A DNA stretch of 35,789 nucleotides, taken from positions 1 to 35,789 of the forward strand of contig CALEMF010000100.1 in NCBI GenBank assembly GCA_937911505.1, given 5' to 3'. Under the pieces are notes generated by a model. It searched no databases, was not told where the DNA came from, and saw only the letters and a list, made by a program, of their open reading frames with translations. A program made the translations under genes and the position numbers. Shown here piece after piece: positions 16,532 through 24,833 of this stretch (its first letter is position 1; the number at the start of each line of letters is the position of its first letter). The stretch comes from an uncultured Cytophagales bacterium (GTDB lineage Bacteria > Bacteroidota > Bacteroidia > Cytophagales > Thermonemataceae).

Positions 16532-18886
16532 TTAAAAAGTATAAGTCAAGGACACATTGGCATTGAAAGGAGTTCCCGGAAAAATAACATACTGGCTAGA
16601 GCCACCTGTAAAGTAGGTTTCATTAAGAAGGTTTTCAATATTGCTACGAATCTCGATTTCTTGATAAGAGGCGCTCACCATCGCTGAAAAAGTAGCAAAG
16701 GCGGGCAGGATAAGTTCTCCTGAGTTAACTTCTCGATTGCTCCAATGGGTGGCGCCTACACCTGCACTCATTTCCACTGCGTTTATTTGCCACGCTTGCG
16801 TTGCCCAAAAGTTTAAGTTGTGCCGAGGATTATTGATAGAACTATGAAAATTGGCAGCTATATCTGGCTGATCTAATTGAAGGTTATTGTAAGCATAGCT
16901 AGCGATTAGCTGGAAGTTTCCCAACTGTCCTAAAAGACTCAACTCAATTCCTTGAGAGATAGCACCGTTAATGGGTATTCGAACATCTATGTTGTTCGGG
17001 TCAACACCAAGAATATTGGATTTCTCAAGGTAGTAATAAGCTGTAGTAAGGAGGAGCCTATCCTTGAATAGCTGCTGCTTGAAGCCCGCTTCAAACTGGT
17101 AAGTATGCTCTGGATCGGGATTAATAGCTACATTGTTGAAGTTCACTAGCGCTCGATAGGCAAATTGTGGCTGAAATCCAGTACTGTAGTTAGCATACAG
17201 ATTAGTCTTTGGTAAGAGTTTGTAGGTAAGCCCTAAGGTAGGATTAAAAGCGGTTAATGTCTGGTCGAATGTTGATGTTCTTTCTTGAATAAGGTAGGTT
17301 GTATTAGAAGACTGTGCCACGTGGTTCCACCGAAAACTAAACATGGTCATCAGCTTTGGAGACCATCGTTGGTTACTTTGGAAGTAAATTCCTGTACTGT
17401 AAATAGGCTCCTCTGAATGTGCGTTAAGTCGATCTAACAAATATTCGTCGGTGTTGGTGCTGCTATATTCAGGTTGATCGATATTGAGTGAGGATACGTT
17501 CCCTCTGAAGAACTGTGCAGTTCGGTTATCTCTTCTAGCTACATAATCAACGCCTAGAGAGGTGTGTAACTCAATTCCGCTAATGTCGTACGCTTTATGT
17601 AGGTAAGTATTGACATAAACATTATTAGTGAGGTGGGTAGTAATTTGGTATTCTCTGGTCACTTCTGCAGTTACAGGATCGTAAGTTCCCGCGATAGCCG
17701 AGTGTGTGCTTCGTTGAAAATCATCTTGCTGGTAGCGAATTTGTGCAGTGACTTCATAACCGTTTTTGAAAGTTCTATCGTACTGCAGTAATGATAGCCA
17801 AGCCGTATTCTCGGTATGGTCTGATTGCTCGTGAGGTGTCCAAGTAACAGGTAGTCGAGATAAATCATTATCGATGGCCAAGATACCTCGGTGGTGCCAG
17901 CCACCCCCTAACCCTTTTCTTTTGAGATAAGTGCCTGAAAAGAGTAAGGACGATTGTTTATCTAGCTGCCAACTCAATGAAGGAGCCAAGAAGATATTTT
18001 CATTTGTATTAAAAGTTTTAAACGAGCCAGTATTTTGGTAGGCGGCTATCCAGCGAGTTGCTAGCTTATTTTCTACAAGACTAAGGTTCAGATCGGCTAC
18101 CCCTTCATAGAAGTTAAAGCTACCTGCTTGAAAGGTTAGGTTTGATCGACTCTCAAATTGAGGCTTTTTAGTAATGATATTGATTAAAGCACCTGGTTCG
18201 GCATTTCCATTGATGGCTCCTGTAGGGCCTTTTAGGACTTGTATTGCTTCTACATTGTACAACACTTGTGGAGCGGCTGCTATACCTGATGTCCCCCCTT
18301 GCTGACCATCTAATAAATAATTGGAAGGACTAAGTGGGAATCCTCTCGCGAAGAGATTATTATAGGTACTTGCATTGTAGGTAATGCCATTCGTATGTTG
18401 CAACACTTCTACCAAGGTACGTTTGGCCGTTCGCTCAATAAATGCAGCGTTGAGAACTTGTACAGAGTAAGGCGTCTCCTCCAATTTGGAAGAGATACCT
18501 TTCAGCACCTCAACTTTTTGCTTATTTAATGTAGGTGCGTCCGCTTGCACTTCTACATTTTTCAGTTCGTGATTAACACGCTCTAGTATAATTACTAGCG
18601 AAGTGTCTGTAAAAGCAGCAGTAACTTCAATCGTATTTGGATAATAATTAATGTGTGAGGCGGAAAGCTTGATCGAACCTTCTTTACGGCTAGTAGGGTT
18701 GAGTGTAAATCTACCTTGTTCATTGGTGATGGTGCCTCTATCTGTTCCTTGTATTCGGACAGTTGCATTTGGTATGGGACGACTTTGATCATCAATAACA
18801 TAACCGCTTAAACCAATGCTTGGCTGTTGAGCAACAAGAGGATGGGTAAGAAGACAAAGAACTACTAGATATTGTAAATGCTTCAT
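16532..18886 (-). CDS. TonB-dependent receptor of the siderophore type
   Basis: A 784-residue outer membrane receptor. A signal peptide (about residues 1-19, ending LVAQ) is followed by a carboxypeptidase-regulatory-like domain (GYVIDDQSRPIPNATVRIQG, residues about 28-110), a plug domain (about 130-235) with SNYLLDGQQGG and EAIQVLKGPTGAINGNAEPG, then INIITKKP, and a 22-strand barrel ending in NVSLTYTF with terminal phenylalanine. The plug signatures are those of ferric-siderophore receptors rather than SusC-like glycan porins, and no SusD gene is nearby. It imports a ligand using TonB-ExbBD energy. It is the first gene of a cluster with two decarboxylase-like lipoproteins, a flavoprotein and an AraC regulator. 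The ligand is unknown. Confidence 0.93.
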   Translation of the reverse strand: MKHLQYLVVLCLLTHPLVAQQPSIGLSGYVIDDQSRPIPNATVRIQGTDRGTITNEQGRFTLNPTSRKEGSIKLSASHINYYPNTIEVTAAFTDTSLVIILERVNHELKNVEVQADAPTLNKQKVEVLKGISSKLEETPYSVQVLNAAFIERTAKRTLVEVLQHTNGITYNASTYNNLFARGFPLSPSNYLLDGQQGGTSGIAAAPQVLYNVEAIQVLKGPTGAINGNAEPGALINIITKKPQFESRSNLTFQAGSFNFYEGVADLNLSLVENKLATRWIAAYQNTGSFKTFNTNENIFLAPSLSWQLDKQSSLLFSGTYLKRKGLGGGWHHRGILAIDNDLSRLPVTWTPHEQSDHTENTAWLSLLQYDRTFKNGYEVTAQIRYQQDDFQRSTHSAIAGTYDPVTAEVTREYQITTHLTNNVYVNTYLHKAYDISGIELHTSLGVDYVARRDNRTAQFFRGNVSSLNIDQPEYSSTNTDEYLLDRLNAHSEEPIYSTGIYFQSNQRWSPKLMTMFSFRWNHVAQSSNTTYLIQERTSTFDQTLTAFNPTLGLTYKLLPKTNLYANYSTGFQPQFAYRALVNFNNVAINPDPEHTYQFEAGFKQQLFKDRLLLTTAYYYLEKSNILGVDPNNIDVRIPINGAISQGIELSLLGQLGNFQLIASYAYNNLQLDQPDIAANFHSSINNPRHNLNFWATQAWQINAVEMSAGVGATHWSNREVNSGELILPAFATFSAMVSASYQEIEIRSNIENLLNETYFTGGSSQYVIFPGTPFNANVSLTYTF

Positions 18887-18902
18887 TAGAATTAATTTTG
18901 AG

Positions 18903-18930
18903 CAAAAATATTAGTAACCAATTGCTTACT
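18903..18930 (-). promoter_or_regulatory. Possible promoter box and operator of the receptor cluster
   Basis: The minus strand reads TATTTTTG (plus 18903-18910), a TAnnTTTG match. Just upstream AGTAAcCAATTGcTTACT (18913-18930) is an 18-bp dyad with one mismatched pair. The dyad sits where an activator or repressor of the cluster would bind. No -33 TTTG is seen, and the leader would be only about 10 bases. Confidence 0.4.
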
Positions 18931-19101
18931 TATTTTCTAGATCACTGAAAGTATGGTACAAATGACAGCTTATCACTTCTTTCTTAGAGGTTACTTGGCT
19001 TTTATTTGTAGAAGTTTTTTTTGGTCAGTCGAAGTTTTCAAGTCAGGTTAGTATACATTTTTAATGTAAGGCTAGTAATTCATTGCAATATATCGCCTTT
19101 A

Positions 19102-19215
19102 ATGAAGAGAAAAAGCATTGAAGACCAGGTACCAAAACAAACACGTCTCATCCTTAGTGCTTTGGTAATCAGCTTCTTGTTCATTTTCTATCACATATTT
19201 TGCTTTCTTTACTAA
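19102..19215 (+). CDS. Possible small membrane protein (37 residues)
   Basis: An ATG at 19102 opens MKRKSIEDQVPKQTR followed by a hydrophobic helix (LILSALVISFLFIFYHIF) and a stop at 19215, giving a basic, single-span topology. There is no recognised family and no clear promoter or ribosome site. Otherwise the 403-base gap 18887-19289 holds only the receptor promoter region and an AT-rich leader before aroC. It could be chance. Confidence 0.28.
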   Translation: MKRKSIEDQVPKQTRLILSALVISFLFIFYHIFCFLY

Positions 19216-19289
19216 GCGTGAACTCCGCTTAGGTATAGTAGCCTTAGGTATTTTTTATTACTTTCGTATTCGAGTCAACATATCTTGTT

Positions 19290-20375
19290 ATGAATTCCTT
19301 TGGTCAGCTTTTTAGAATTACCACTTTTGGAGAGTCACACGGTTTGGCAGTAGGCGTCGTTATTGATGGCTGTCCAGCAGGCTTTCCGCTTGATATTGAT
19401 TTTATTCAAGCAGAGCTTAATAGGCGGCGTCCTGGACAATCTAATATTGTTACGCAAAGAAAGGAAGCCGATCAAATCGAAATTGTATCGGGTATCTTTG
19501 AAGGAAAAACTACTGGTACGCCCCTCACATTATTAGTGTGGAACAAGGATGCGAAAAGTAAGGATTACAGCCATATTGCTGATAAGTTTCGGCCCTCACA
19601 TGCCGACTATACCTATTGGGCCAAATATGGTTTGAGAGACTATAGAGGTGGCGGAAGAAGTTCTGCCAGAGAGACCTTGGCCCGTGTAGCCGCGGGAGCT
19701 ATTGCCAAGATGTTTTTACAAACGCTTGGGGTAACTGTACAAGCCTATACCTCTCAGGTAGGGCATCTCAAACTTACAACGGCTTACCAAGCACTCGATT
19801 TAACAATTACAGAAAAAAACGTAGTGCGCTGCCCAGATGAGTCAATGGCCAATACTATGATTGACTACATCAAGGAGGTAAGAAAGCAAGGAGATACTGT
19901 TGGAGGTGTAGTAAGTTGCGTCATTAAAAATACGCCTGTGGGTTTGGGAGAGCCTGTTTTCGATAAGCTTCACGCTGAATTAGGCAAAGCTATGTTGAGC
20001 ATCAATGCTGTAAAAGGATTTGAGTACGGAAGTGGTTTTGAAGGCGTTACCATGCTAGGCTCTGAACATAATGATACTTTCTACACAGCAGATGAAGCGG
20101 TAAAGACACACACAAATCACTCTGGAGGTATCCAAGGAGGTATTAGCAATGGAGAAGATATTTATTTTAAAGTGGCTTTTAAGCCAGTAGCAACGCTTAT
20201 GCAAGACCAAGAGAGTATCAATGAAGCGAAGGAACAGGTAAAAGTCAGTGGTAAAGGCAGGCATGACCCTTGCGTTGTCCCTAGGGCGGTGGTGATTGTA
20301 GAAGCCATGGCTGCCCTGGTACTCATAGATTTTTACTTGCTTCAGCAAACTACGCGCTGGACTACTCCTTCGTAG
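19290..20375 (+). CDS. aroC: Chorismate synthase
   Basis: A 361-residue protein of normal length starting [20 protein letters not shown]. Signatures are [24 protein letters not shown], the FMN-binding region [20 protein letters not shown] followed by [10 protein letters not shown], and [17 protein letters not shown]. It catalyses the last common step of the shikimate pathway, 5-enolpyruvylshikimate-3-phosphate to chorismate, with reduced FMN in the cytoplasm. It stands alone here and is convergent with a small gene 16 bases downstream. Confidence 0.97.
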   Translation: MNSFGQLFRITTFGESHGLAVGVVIDGCPAGFPLDIDFIQAELNRRRPGQSNIVTQRKEADQIEIVSGIFEGKTTGTPLTLLVWNKDAKSKDYSHIADKFRPSHADYTYWAKYGLRDYRGGGRSSARETLARVAAGAIAKMFLQTLGVTVQAYTSQVGHLKLTTAYQALDLTITEKNVVRCPDESMANTMIDYIKEVRKQGDTVGGVVSCVIKNTPVGLGEPVFDKLHAELGKAMLSINAVKGFEYGSGFEGVTMLGSEHNDTFYTADEAVKTHTNHSGGIQGGISNGEDIYFKVAFKPVATLMQDQESINEAKEQVKVSGKGRHDPCVVPRAVVIVEAMAALVLIDFYLLQQTTRWTTPS

Positions 20376-20391
20376 TGATACTATAACTTTG

Positions 20392-20586
20392 TTACTCTTC
20401 AAACTTAAAAGTATCAAAGTCTTCTTTATCTTTGAACTCAAAGATATTAACAATGATAATGTTATTATCGATGCGTCCTTCTGAAATTTTCAGACAAAGC
20501 CACTTGTAATTAGGAAAAGTTTTGTGTTCAAACCAGATACTTCCAAAACCTTCTGGCGATAAATAACTGACAAGAAAATAACGCAT
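20392..20586 (-). CDS. Small conserved-looking hypothetical protein
   Basis: A 64-residue protein, MRYFLVSYLSPEGFGSIWFE at the start, then a segment with FPNYKWLCLKISEG, strand-like NNIIIVNIFEF and an acidic tail KDKEDFDTFKFEE. It resembles short single-copy proteins of Bacteroidota of about the same length (from memory, unnamed), with an aromatic beta-strand start and an EF-rich end. It has no signal or membrane segment. The function is unknown. The gene runs head-on into aroC. Confidence 0.62.
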   Translation of the reverse strand: MRYFLVSYLSPEGFGSIWFEHKTFPNYKWLCLKISEGRIDNNIIIVNIFEFKDKEDFDTFKFEE

Positions 20587-20694
20587 GGACTTATAGGTTG
20601 AGTCTTTATAGTAAAAGATAGAAGAAATCTGTTAAAATGTAAAAAAATATAAGTAAATTCAACAAAGTGGCAATCAGCATCTATCTTTAAAGGA

Positions 20695-22320
20695 ATGGAA
20701 ATTTTCTCCCATATACTCCTTTTTGTACTCGGAGGATTCGTAGGCTTTCTCTTTACACATCTTCGCCATGCCTCTATCGCAAAAGGTCAATTGCTTAGTA
20801 AAGTGGTACGCTTGCAAGATAAGCAAGGCAAGCTTGAGGAAATCGTAGATCTCTATAAGCAAGAAAACCTTACCCTTCACCAACAACATCGGCAAATCGT
20901 AAAGCTGGTGAAAAACAAACATATACAATTAGGTAATTGGGAAAGAGCGCTCATACTGATTACAGAGGTGACGGCGCAAACGCTCAATGCAGCACGTGTA
21001 GGTATTTGGCAATACGACAGTCTAACGGAACAGATGACTTGCGTTAATTTATATGAACGTAAACGTGATAAGCACCAAGCAGGGCTTGTTCTTTCTCGAA
21101 AAAACTACCCTGTCTACTTCGAGTCACTCTTAGGAGAAGAAATACTGGTGGTAAGTGATACCTATCAGCATCCAGCTACTGCTGAGTTTATTCCCTCTTA
21201 TTTACCTGTTCATGGAGTGAAGGCTACATTGGTCATTCCTTACTTCGTCAATACTAAATTTTCTGGTATCATTACTTGTGAAGACCGTACAGAAAGGGAC
21301 TGGACCATACAAGAAATACAATATGCACAGTCAATGGCGTATGTAATTGCCGTTGCCTATAAGGCATCAAAACGCAAGGAGGCTGAAAAGGAAATTATCA
21401 AACAGAAAGAAGCGGTGGAGCAAAGCCACCAACAGCTTGCAAAACAAAATGAAGAGATACAGTTACAACGAGACTTATTAGCCAACCAGCAGTCAGAGAT
21501 TATTGAAAAAAGTGGAGAGATAACGCAAATGAACGCGCAACTTAAATCACTTAACGTTCATTTAGAAAAACAAGTGCAAGAACGTACCGAAAGTCTTGTT
21601 GAAGCCAACAAAGAGCTAGAAACTGCTTACCAAGAGTTGGATATGTTTACTTATCGTGCTTCTCACGATTTTCGTGGTCCTATCACTACCTTATTGGGAT
21701 TGGTACAAATTGGACAAATCGAAAATAGGAATCCTTCTGTACATAATCTTTTCGAAAAAATTAAGCTTACCACGCACAAGATGGACAATATGCTAGGTAA
21801 GTTACTAATGGTTCACGACATCAACTACCGTCCTCCTCGTTTAACAAGAATTGAAATTAATGCGCTTGTTGAAGAAGTGCAGAACGCACTCCTATCTTTT
21901 ATTCGTGAATACAACGTAGAATTACGACTCACTGAAGACTCGGCACCCAGTCTTTTCTCTGACTATGGGTTGATGAACATTGTATTATACAACTTAACTG
22001 AAAACGCCATTTTCTTTAGGAGTCAAGATCGTCCTTTGAAAATCTCTGTTCAACTTAAAAATCATCAAAATCATTCAGAGCTTATTGTAAGTGACAACGG
22101 CGCAGGTATACCCATTAAAGTACGCCAACATATATTCGATATGTTTTACCGAGGCGCTGTCTCCTCAGGTGGTAACGGGCTAGGATTGTATGTGGTAAAG
22201 AAAGCGCTTGAAAAACTTAAAGGAAGTGTACAGGTAGAAAGTCAACCCGACACCTTTACTACGTTTTATATTCAAATTCCCAAGCCCGTTAACCCTGATG
22301 TTCCTAAAGATGCTCCTTAA
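20695..22320 (+). CDS. Sensor histidine kinase with N-terminal membrane anchor and GAF domain
   Basis: A 541-residue kinase. One membrane helix (about residues 5-21) is followed by a GAF domain (about 80-225: WERALILITEVTAQTLNAAR to SMAYVIAVAY), a long coiled coil (226-315) and a kinase core. The H-box is YRASHDFRGPITTLLG with phospho-acceptor His324. The N-box is YNLTENAIFF (Asn437), G1 is SDNGAGI (467-471), the F-box is FDMFYRG and G2 is GGNGLGLYVVKKAL. The input is probably a cytoplasmic small molecule sensed by GAF. No response regulator is adjacent, so it is an orphan. The tail ends PKPVNPDVPKDAP. Confidence 0.93.
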   Translation: MEIFSHILLFVLGGFVGFLFTHLRHASIAKGQLLSKVVRLQDKQGKLEEIVDLYKQENLTLHQQHRQIVKLVKNKHIQLGNWERALILITEVTAQTLNAARVGIWQYDSLTEQMTCVNLYERKRDKHQAGLVLSRKNYPVYFESLLGEEILVVSDTYQHPATAEFIPSYLPVHGVKATLVIPYFVNTKFSGIITCEDRTERDWTIQEIQYAQSMAYVIAVAYKASKRKEAEKEIIKQKEAVEQSHQQLAKQNEEIQLQRDLLANQQSEIIEKSGEITQMNAQLKSLNVHLEKQVQERTESLVEANKELETAYQELDMFTYRASHDFRGPITTLLGLVQIGQIENRNPSVHNLFEKIKLTTHKMDNMLGKLLMVHDINYRPPRLTRIEINALVEEVQNALLSFIREYNVELRLTEDSAPSLFSDYGLMNIVLYNLTENAIFFRSQDRPLKISVQLKNHQNHSELIVSDNGAGIPIKVRQHIFDMFYRGAVSSGGNGLGLYVVKKALEKLKGSVQVESQPDTFTTFYIQIPKPVNPDVPKDAP

Positions 22321-22324
22321 AGAA

Positions 22325-22368
22325 TGTTGAATGTAACAACTATTTTCAAATAGTTGGATTACTCAACA
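22325..22368. terminator. Hairpin between convergent kinase and lipoprotein genes
   Basis: An imperfect hairpin: TGTTGA (22325-22330) pairs with TCAACA (22363-22368), GTAA (22333-22336) with TTAC (22359-22362) and CAACTATT (22337-22344) with AATAGTTG (22349-22356), loop TTCA, with a two-base bulge on each side. A pyrimidine-rich stretch follows on the plus strand. It overlaps the last codons of the lipoprotein and probably serves both genes. Confidence 0.6.
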
Positions 22369-22886
22369 CTTTCTTCTTCTCCTGCTTCTTTTTGATGATC
22401 GGCCATCATTTGCTTATGCTCTTCTTCCATTTGTTGGTGTTCAGCCATCATTTGTTCGTGCTCCTTTTGCATCTCTTGGTGTTCTTTCTCCATCTGCTCA
22501 TGATCAGCTTGCATTTTTTCGTCATCCACCTCTCCTTTACTGTGGGTTTCTTCAAGCGTTTTATGTTTACTCACCAACGCTTTATGCTTTTCCATCAAAG
22601 CAGTATGAGTTGCTAAAAACTTATTGTGCTTTTCCTCCAAGGCCATATGAGCAGAATCATTAACAGCCTCTTCACCTAGTAAGGCCTTATGCTCTGCTAC
22701 CCAGTTGTCGTGTACTTTCATTAAACTATCGTGGGTGGTTTCCATCGCTTTATGCATCTCTTCCATCTCTTTGTGAGAGGCTAGTAAGGCTTCGTGGGCA
22801 TCATTTTGGCCATCTGATTCGTTTGAGCCACTGCAGGCAGCCAATAAAAATATCCCGGCAGAAAGTATTAAAAAAGAAAATTTCAT
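22359..22886 (-). CDS. Lipoprotein with an 18-histidine heptad coiled coil
   Basis: A 175-residue protein with a lipoprotein signal (lipobox FLLAAC, Cys18), a short acidic linker, then one continuous helical region from residue 31 to 164. Histidine occurs at 31, 38, 45, 52, 59, 66, then 80, 87, 94, 101, 108, 115, then 129, 136, 143, 150, 157, 164. All lie on a single seven-residue register; only positions 73 (Glu) and 122 (Asp) of the 20 heptads lack it. The rest is rich in Glu, Lys, Met and Gln (MEKEHQEMQKEH, MMAEHQQMEEEH). This predicts a coiled coil with a stripe of histidines and methionines, suited to binding Cu, Zn or Ni, or to pH sensing. The family was not recognised and the function is inferred only. 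Confidence 0.85.
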   Translation of the reverse strand: MKFSFLILSAGIFLLAACSGSNESDGQNDAHEALLASHKEMEEMHKAMETTHDSLMKVHDNWVAEHKALLGEEAVNDSAHMALEEKHNKFLATHTALMEKHKALVSKHKTLEETHSKGEVDDEKMQADHEQMEKEHQEMQKEHEQMMAEHQQMEEEHKQMMADHQKEAGEEESVE

Positions 22887-23061
22887 AATAAGTAAAAGTT
22901 TAAATTATATAATGTAAATAAGAAAAGTTAATGCTACAATGTATTAAAACTTCGTGTACTTGGCGTATTATTTGTGCATTATTTTAGTTATACACAATAA
23001 AATAACCACACAGTATCTTTCCTTTATAAAGTTTTTAATATCAACCAAAAAATAAGTTTAC

Positions 23062-23583
23062 ATGTACAACTACAAAACATTCTTGATTTTCTGCTTGGGA
23101 CTTATTACGCTGGCCAGTTGTAACGACGATGATGACGATCCAAGCGTTGATCGTAGCTTGCTGATATCTACCGATTGGCAAGGTACCACTGCTACAACCG
23201 TTTCGACGACTTCTATCCAAGGGCTAGGGGAGCAAACGGATACCGAGACAACCGATATTAGTGATGGCGTATTGGAATTTCGAGAAGATGGTACTTACGT
23301 TGCTTATAACGTTAATCCTGATGATGGAAGCCTTGAGGAGCTAGGTACTAACGTATGGACACTAGAGGGTAATCGTCTTACCTTAGTAGGCTCTAGTGAT
23401 CTAGGCGTAGGAACTGGTGACGTAGATGACTTACCCATCGATCTTGAAGGCTTGGATATTCCAGAAGAATATACAGTATTACAGCTCTCTGAAAATGAGC
23501 TGGTACTTTTCACTGAATTCAGTGGTGATGTACTTGGCTTTCCTGTTGAAGCTGATATTACGCTAAACTTCAACAGTCGTTGA
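23062..23583 (+). CDS. Acidic lipocalin-like lipoprotein, copy 1
   Basis: A 173-residue protein. The signal peptide ends LITLASC (lipobox Cys20) and is followed by NDDDDDP, an acidic linker. The domain has the pattern of lipocalin-like/META-like Bacteroidota lipoproteins: LISTDWQGT, then LEFREDGTYVAYNVNPDDG, NVWTLEGNRLTLVG and a final strand pair EADITLNF. It is the first of three tandem paralogues sharing the core EDGTY-x(n)-WTLEGN-L. It ends in a strong terminator, so it may be transcribed alone. Its ligand is unknown. Confidence 0.82.
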   Translation: MYNYKTFLIFCLGLITLASCNDDDDDPSVDRSLLISTDWQGTTATTVSTTSIQGLGEQTDTETTDISDGVLEFREDGTYVAYNVNPDDGSLEELGTNVWTLEGNRLTLVGSSDLGVGTGDVDDLPIDLEGLDIPEEYTVLQLSENELVLFTEFSGDVLGFPVEADITLNFNSR

Positions 23584-23615
23584 TAATATCAATTAAGTGA
23601 TTACATAAGAAATAG

Positions 23616-23643
23616 AAAAGGTTCGTACATACGAATCTTTTTT
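23616..23643 (+). terminator. Terminator after lipocalin-like copy 1
   Basis: AAAAGGTTCGT (23616-23626) pairs with ACGAATCTTTT (23631-23641), one G-U pair, loop ACAT, followed by a run of T to 23643. Confidence 0.8.
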
Positions 23644-23713
23644 ATAGTCTTAATTGAGCTGCTTCTTTACACTTCGTTGTATATATCTATGAAAAACTAA
23701 TTTATAATTCTTC

Positions 23714-24208
23714 ATGAGATATACAACAAAATACTTTTTCTCACTTCTTATCGCTGCCTTTAGTTTAGTAGCCTGTAACAACAACGATGATGAGGCGCCC
23801 AGCACGCCTAGCAACAGCACACTACTTGTAGGGACTTGGCGCGGCACTGTAGCAGAAGGTACCATCGAGACAGACAGTGGTGAACTACCAGACGGTGCCA
23901 ATAATGACCCAGAAGATATTTCTGAGACAGTTTTAGATTTCAGAGAAGACGGCACCTACATTGAGTACGAAGTAGATGAGAATGGAAACCTTACTGAAAT
24001 AAACGAAGATGCTTGGACACTAGAAGGGAATACACTCATTATGAATGGACTTGACGACGAAGGGTTTGCATTAGAAGGAGGTGAAGGCTTTGAAGTAACA
24101 CGGCTCACCGAGAGTAATTTAGATCTTTTCGTAGAAGCCTCTGGCGATTTTTTTACTACGCCTGTTACGATTCAAGTCACTTTCAAGTTTGAGCCATATC
24201 AACGGTAA
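23714..24208 (+). CDS. Acidic lipocalin-like lipoprotein, copy 2
   Basis: A 164-residue protein with a lipoprotein signal (AFSLVAC, Cys20) and an acidic linker NNNDDEAP. The core is LLVGTWRGTVAEG, then VLDFREDGTYIEYEVDENGN, AWTLEGNTLIMNG, and a C-terminal strand TIQVTFKFEP. It is the copy closest by eye to copy 1. The spacing to its neighbours (130 and 169 bases) and the hairpins after copies 1 and 2 argue for separate transcripts. Exported and anchored in the outer membrane or periplasm, ligand unknown. Confidence 0.82.
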   Translation: MRYTTKYFFSLLIAAFSLVACNNNDDEAPSTPSNSTLLVGTWRGTVAEGTIETDSGELPDGANNDPEDISETVLDFREDGTYIEYEVDENGNLTEINEDAWTLEGNTLIMNGLDDEGFALEGGEGFEVTRLTESNLDLFVEASGDFFTTPVTIQVTFKFEPYQR

Positions 24209-24272
24209 GTTATCTTACAAGGAGGTAATTCGTTGATGTTATTTCATTTTTCACTCAGAATTAAATAATTAC

Positions 24273-24305
24273 AAAGGTAGACTTATCTAACACAAGCCTA
24301 CCTTT
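24273..24305 (+). terminator. Possible terminator after lipocalin-like copy 2
   Basis: AAAGGTAG (24273-24280) pairs with CTACCTTT (24298-24305), and after one mismatch CTT (24282-24284) pairs with AAG (24294-24296). The following bases CTTGC make only a weak U-tract. Confidence 0.5.
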
Positions 24306-24377
24306 CTTGCATGATACTTTTTCTCCTTCAAGAATTTTTGTAGGTTTACTCTATCTCAAACTTAAACACTACTAATC

Positions 24378-24833
24378 ATGAGACAGTTTTCACTGATTCT
24401 TATCTCTTTTATTTTACTTGGATTAACCGCTTGTGATAATGATACGCCCGGTGTGGATCGTTCCCTACTTGTAGGTACTTGGACTGGTGTAGAGGCAATC
24501 ATAGAAGAAGAAGGGGAGCCCACACAAACTGATACAGAAGAAATCGCCACCGCAGTAATTGTATTCGAAGAAGATGGTACCTTCATTGGCAGTGAAATAG
24601 ATGATAATGGAGACCTTGAGGAGCAAGACCGAGGCGCTTGGGCACTAACGAACAATTTACTTGTAGTTACAATCATCGATGATGACGAGCCACTTAACAG
24701 TACATCCGAGATAAGGGAGCTATCTGAAAGTAGCCTCACTATTTATTTAGAAGCTGAAGAGGAATCGTCAGGAGTTGAAGAGGAATCGTCAATCTTTAAA
24801 TACACTGTAAAATACAGAAAGACTCAACCCTGA
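24378..24833 (+). CDS. Acidic lipocalin-like lipoprotein, copy 3
   Basis: A 151-residue protein with a lipoprotein signal (LLGLTAC, Cys19) and the same layout as copies 1 and 2: LLVGTWTGVEAII, then VIVFEEDGTFIGSEIDDNGD, AWALTNNLLVV. It is the most diverged and shortest copy. Near the C-terminus an in-frame 21-base duplication (the 16-base unit TGAAGAGGAATCGTCA occurs twice, about 24757-24793) yields EEESSGVEEESS. The gene ends inside the 3' end of the convergent phosphatase gene (10-base overlap). Confidence 0.8.
   Translation: MRQFSLILISFILLGLTACDNDTPGVDRSLLVGTWTGVEAIIEEEGEPTQTDTEEIATAVIVFEEDGTFIGSEIDDNGDLEEQDRGAWALTNNLLVVTIIDDDEPLNSTSEIRELSESSLTIYLEAEEESSGVEEESSIFKYTVKYRKTQP

Noticed and set aside
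20674..20928. 84-residue minus-strand frame opposite the start of the histidine kinase
   Set aside because: It lies wholly over the kinase leader and anchor with no family likeness.
22392..22616. Plus-strand open frame with a periodic His/Leu/Phe pattern
   Set aside because: It is the mirror of the histidine-heptad lipoprotein. The minus-strand reading has a signal peptide and lipobox, so the plus-strand frame is a shadow.
23304..23955. Serine/proline-rich minus-strand open frames opposite the lipocalin-like genes
   Set aside because: Low-complexity composition comes from the acidic codons of the real plus-strand genes. No domain is seen.
24219..24238. Strong Shine-Dalgarno-like AAGGAGG followed by an ATG
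   Set aside because: The frame behind it has only 10 codons, and such sites are rarely used in this phylum. Kept as chance.
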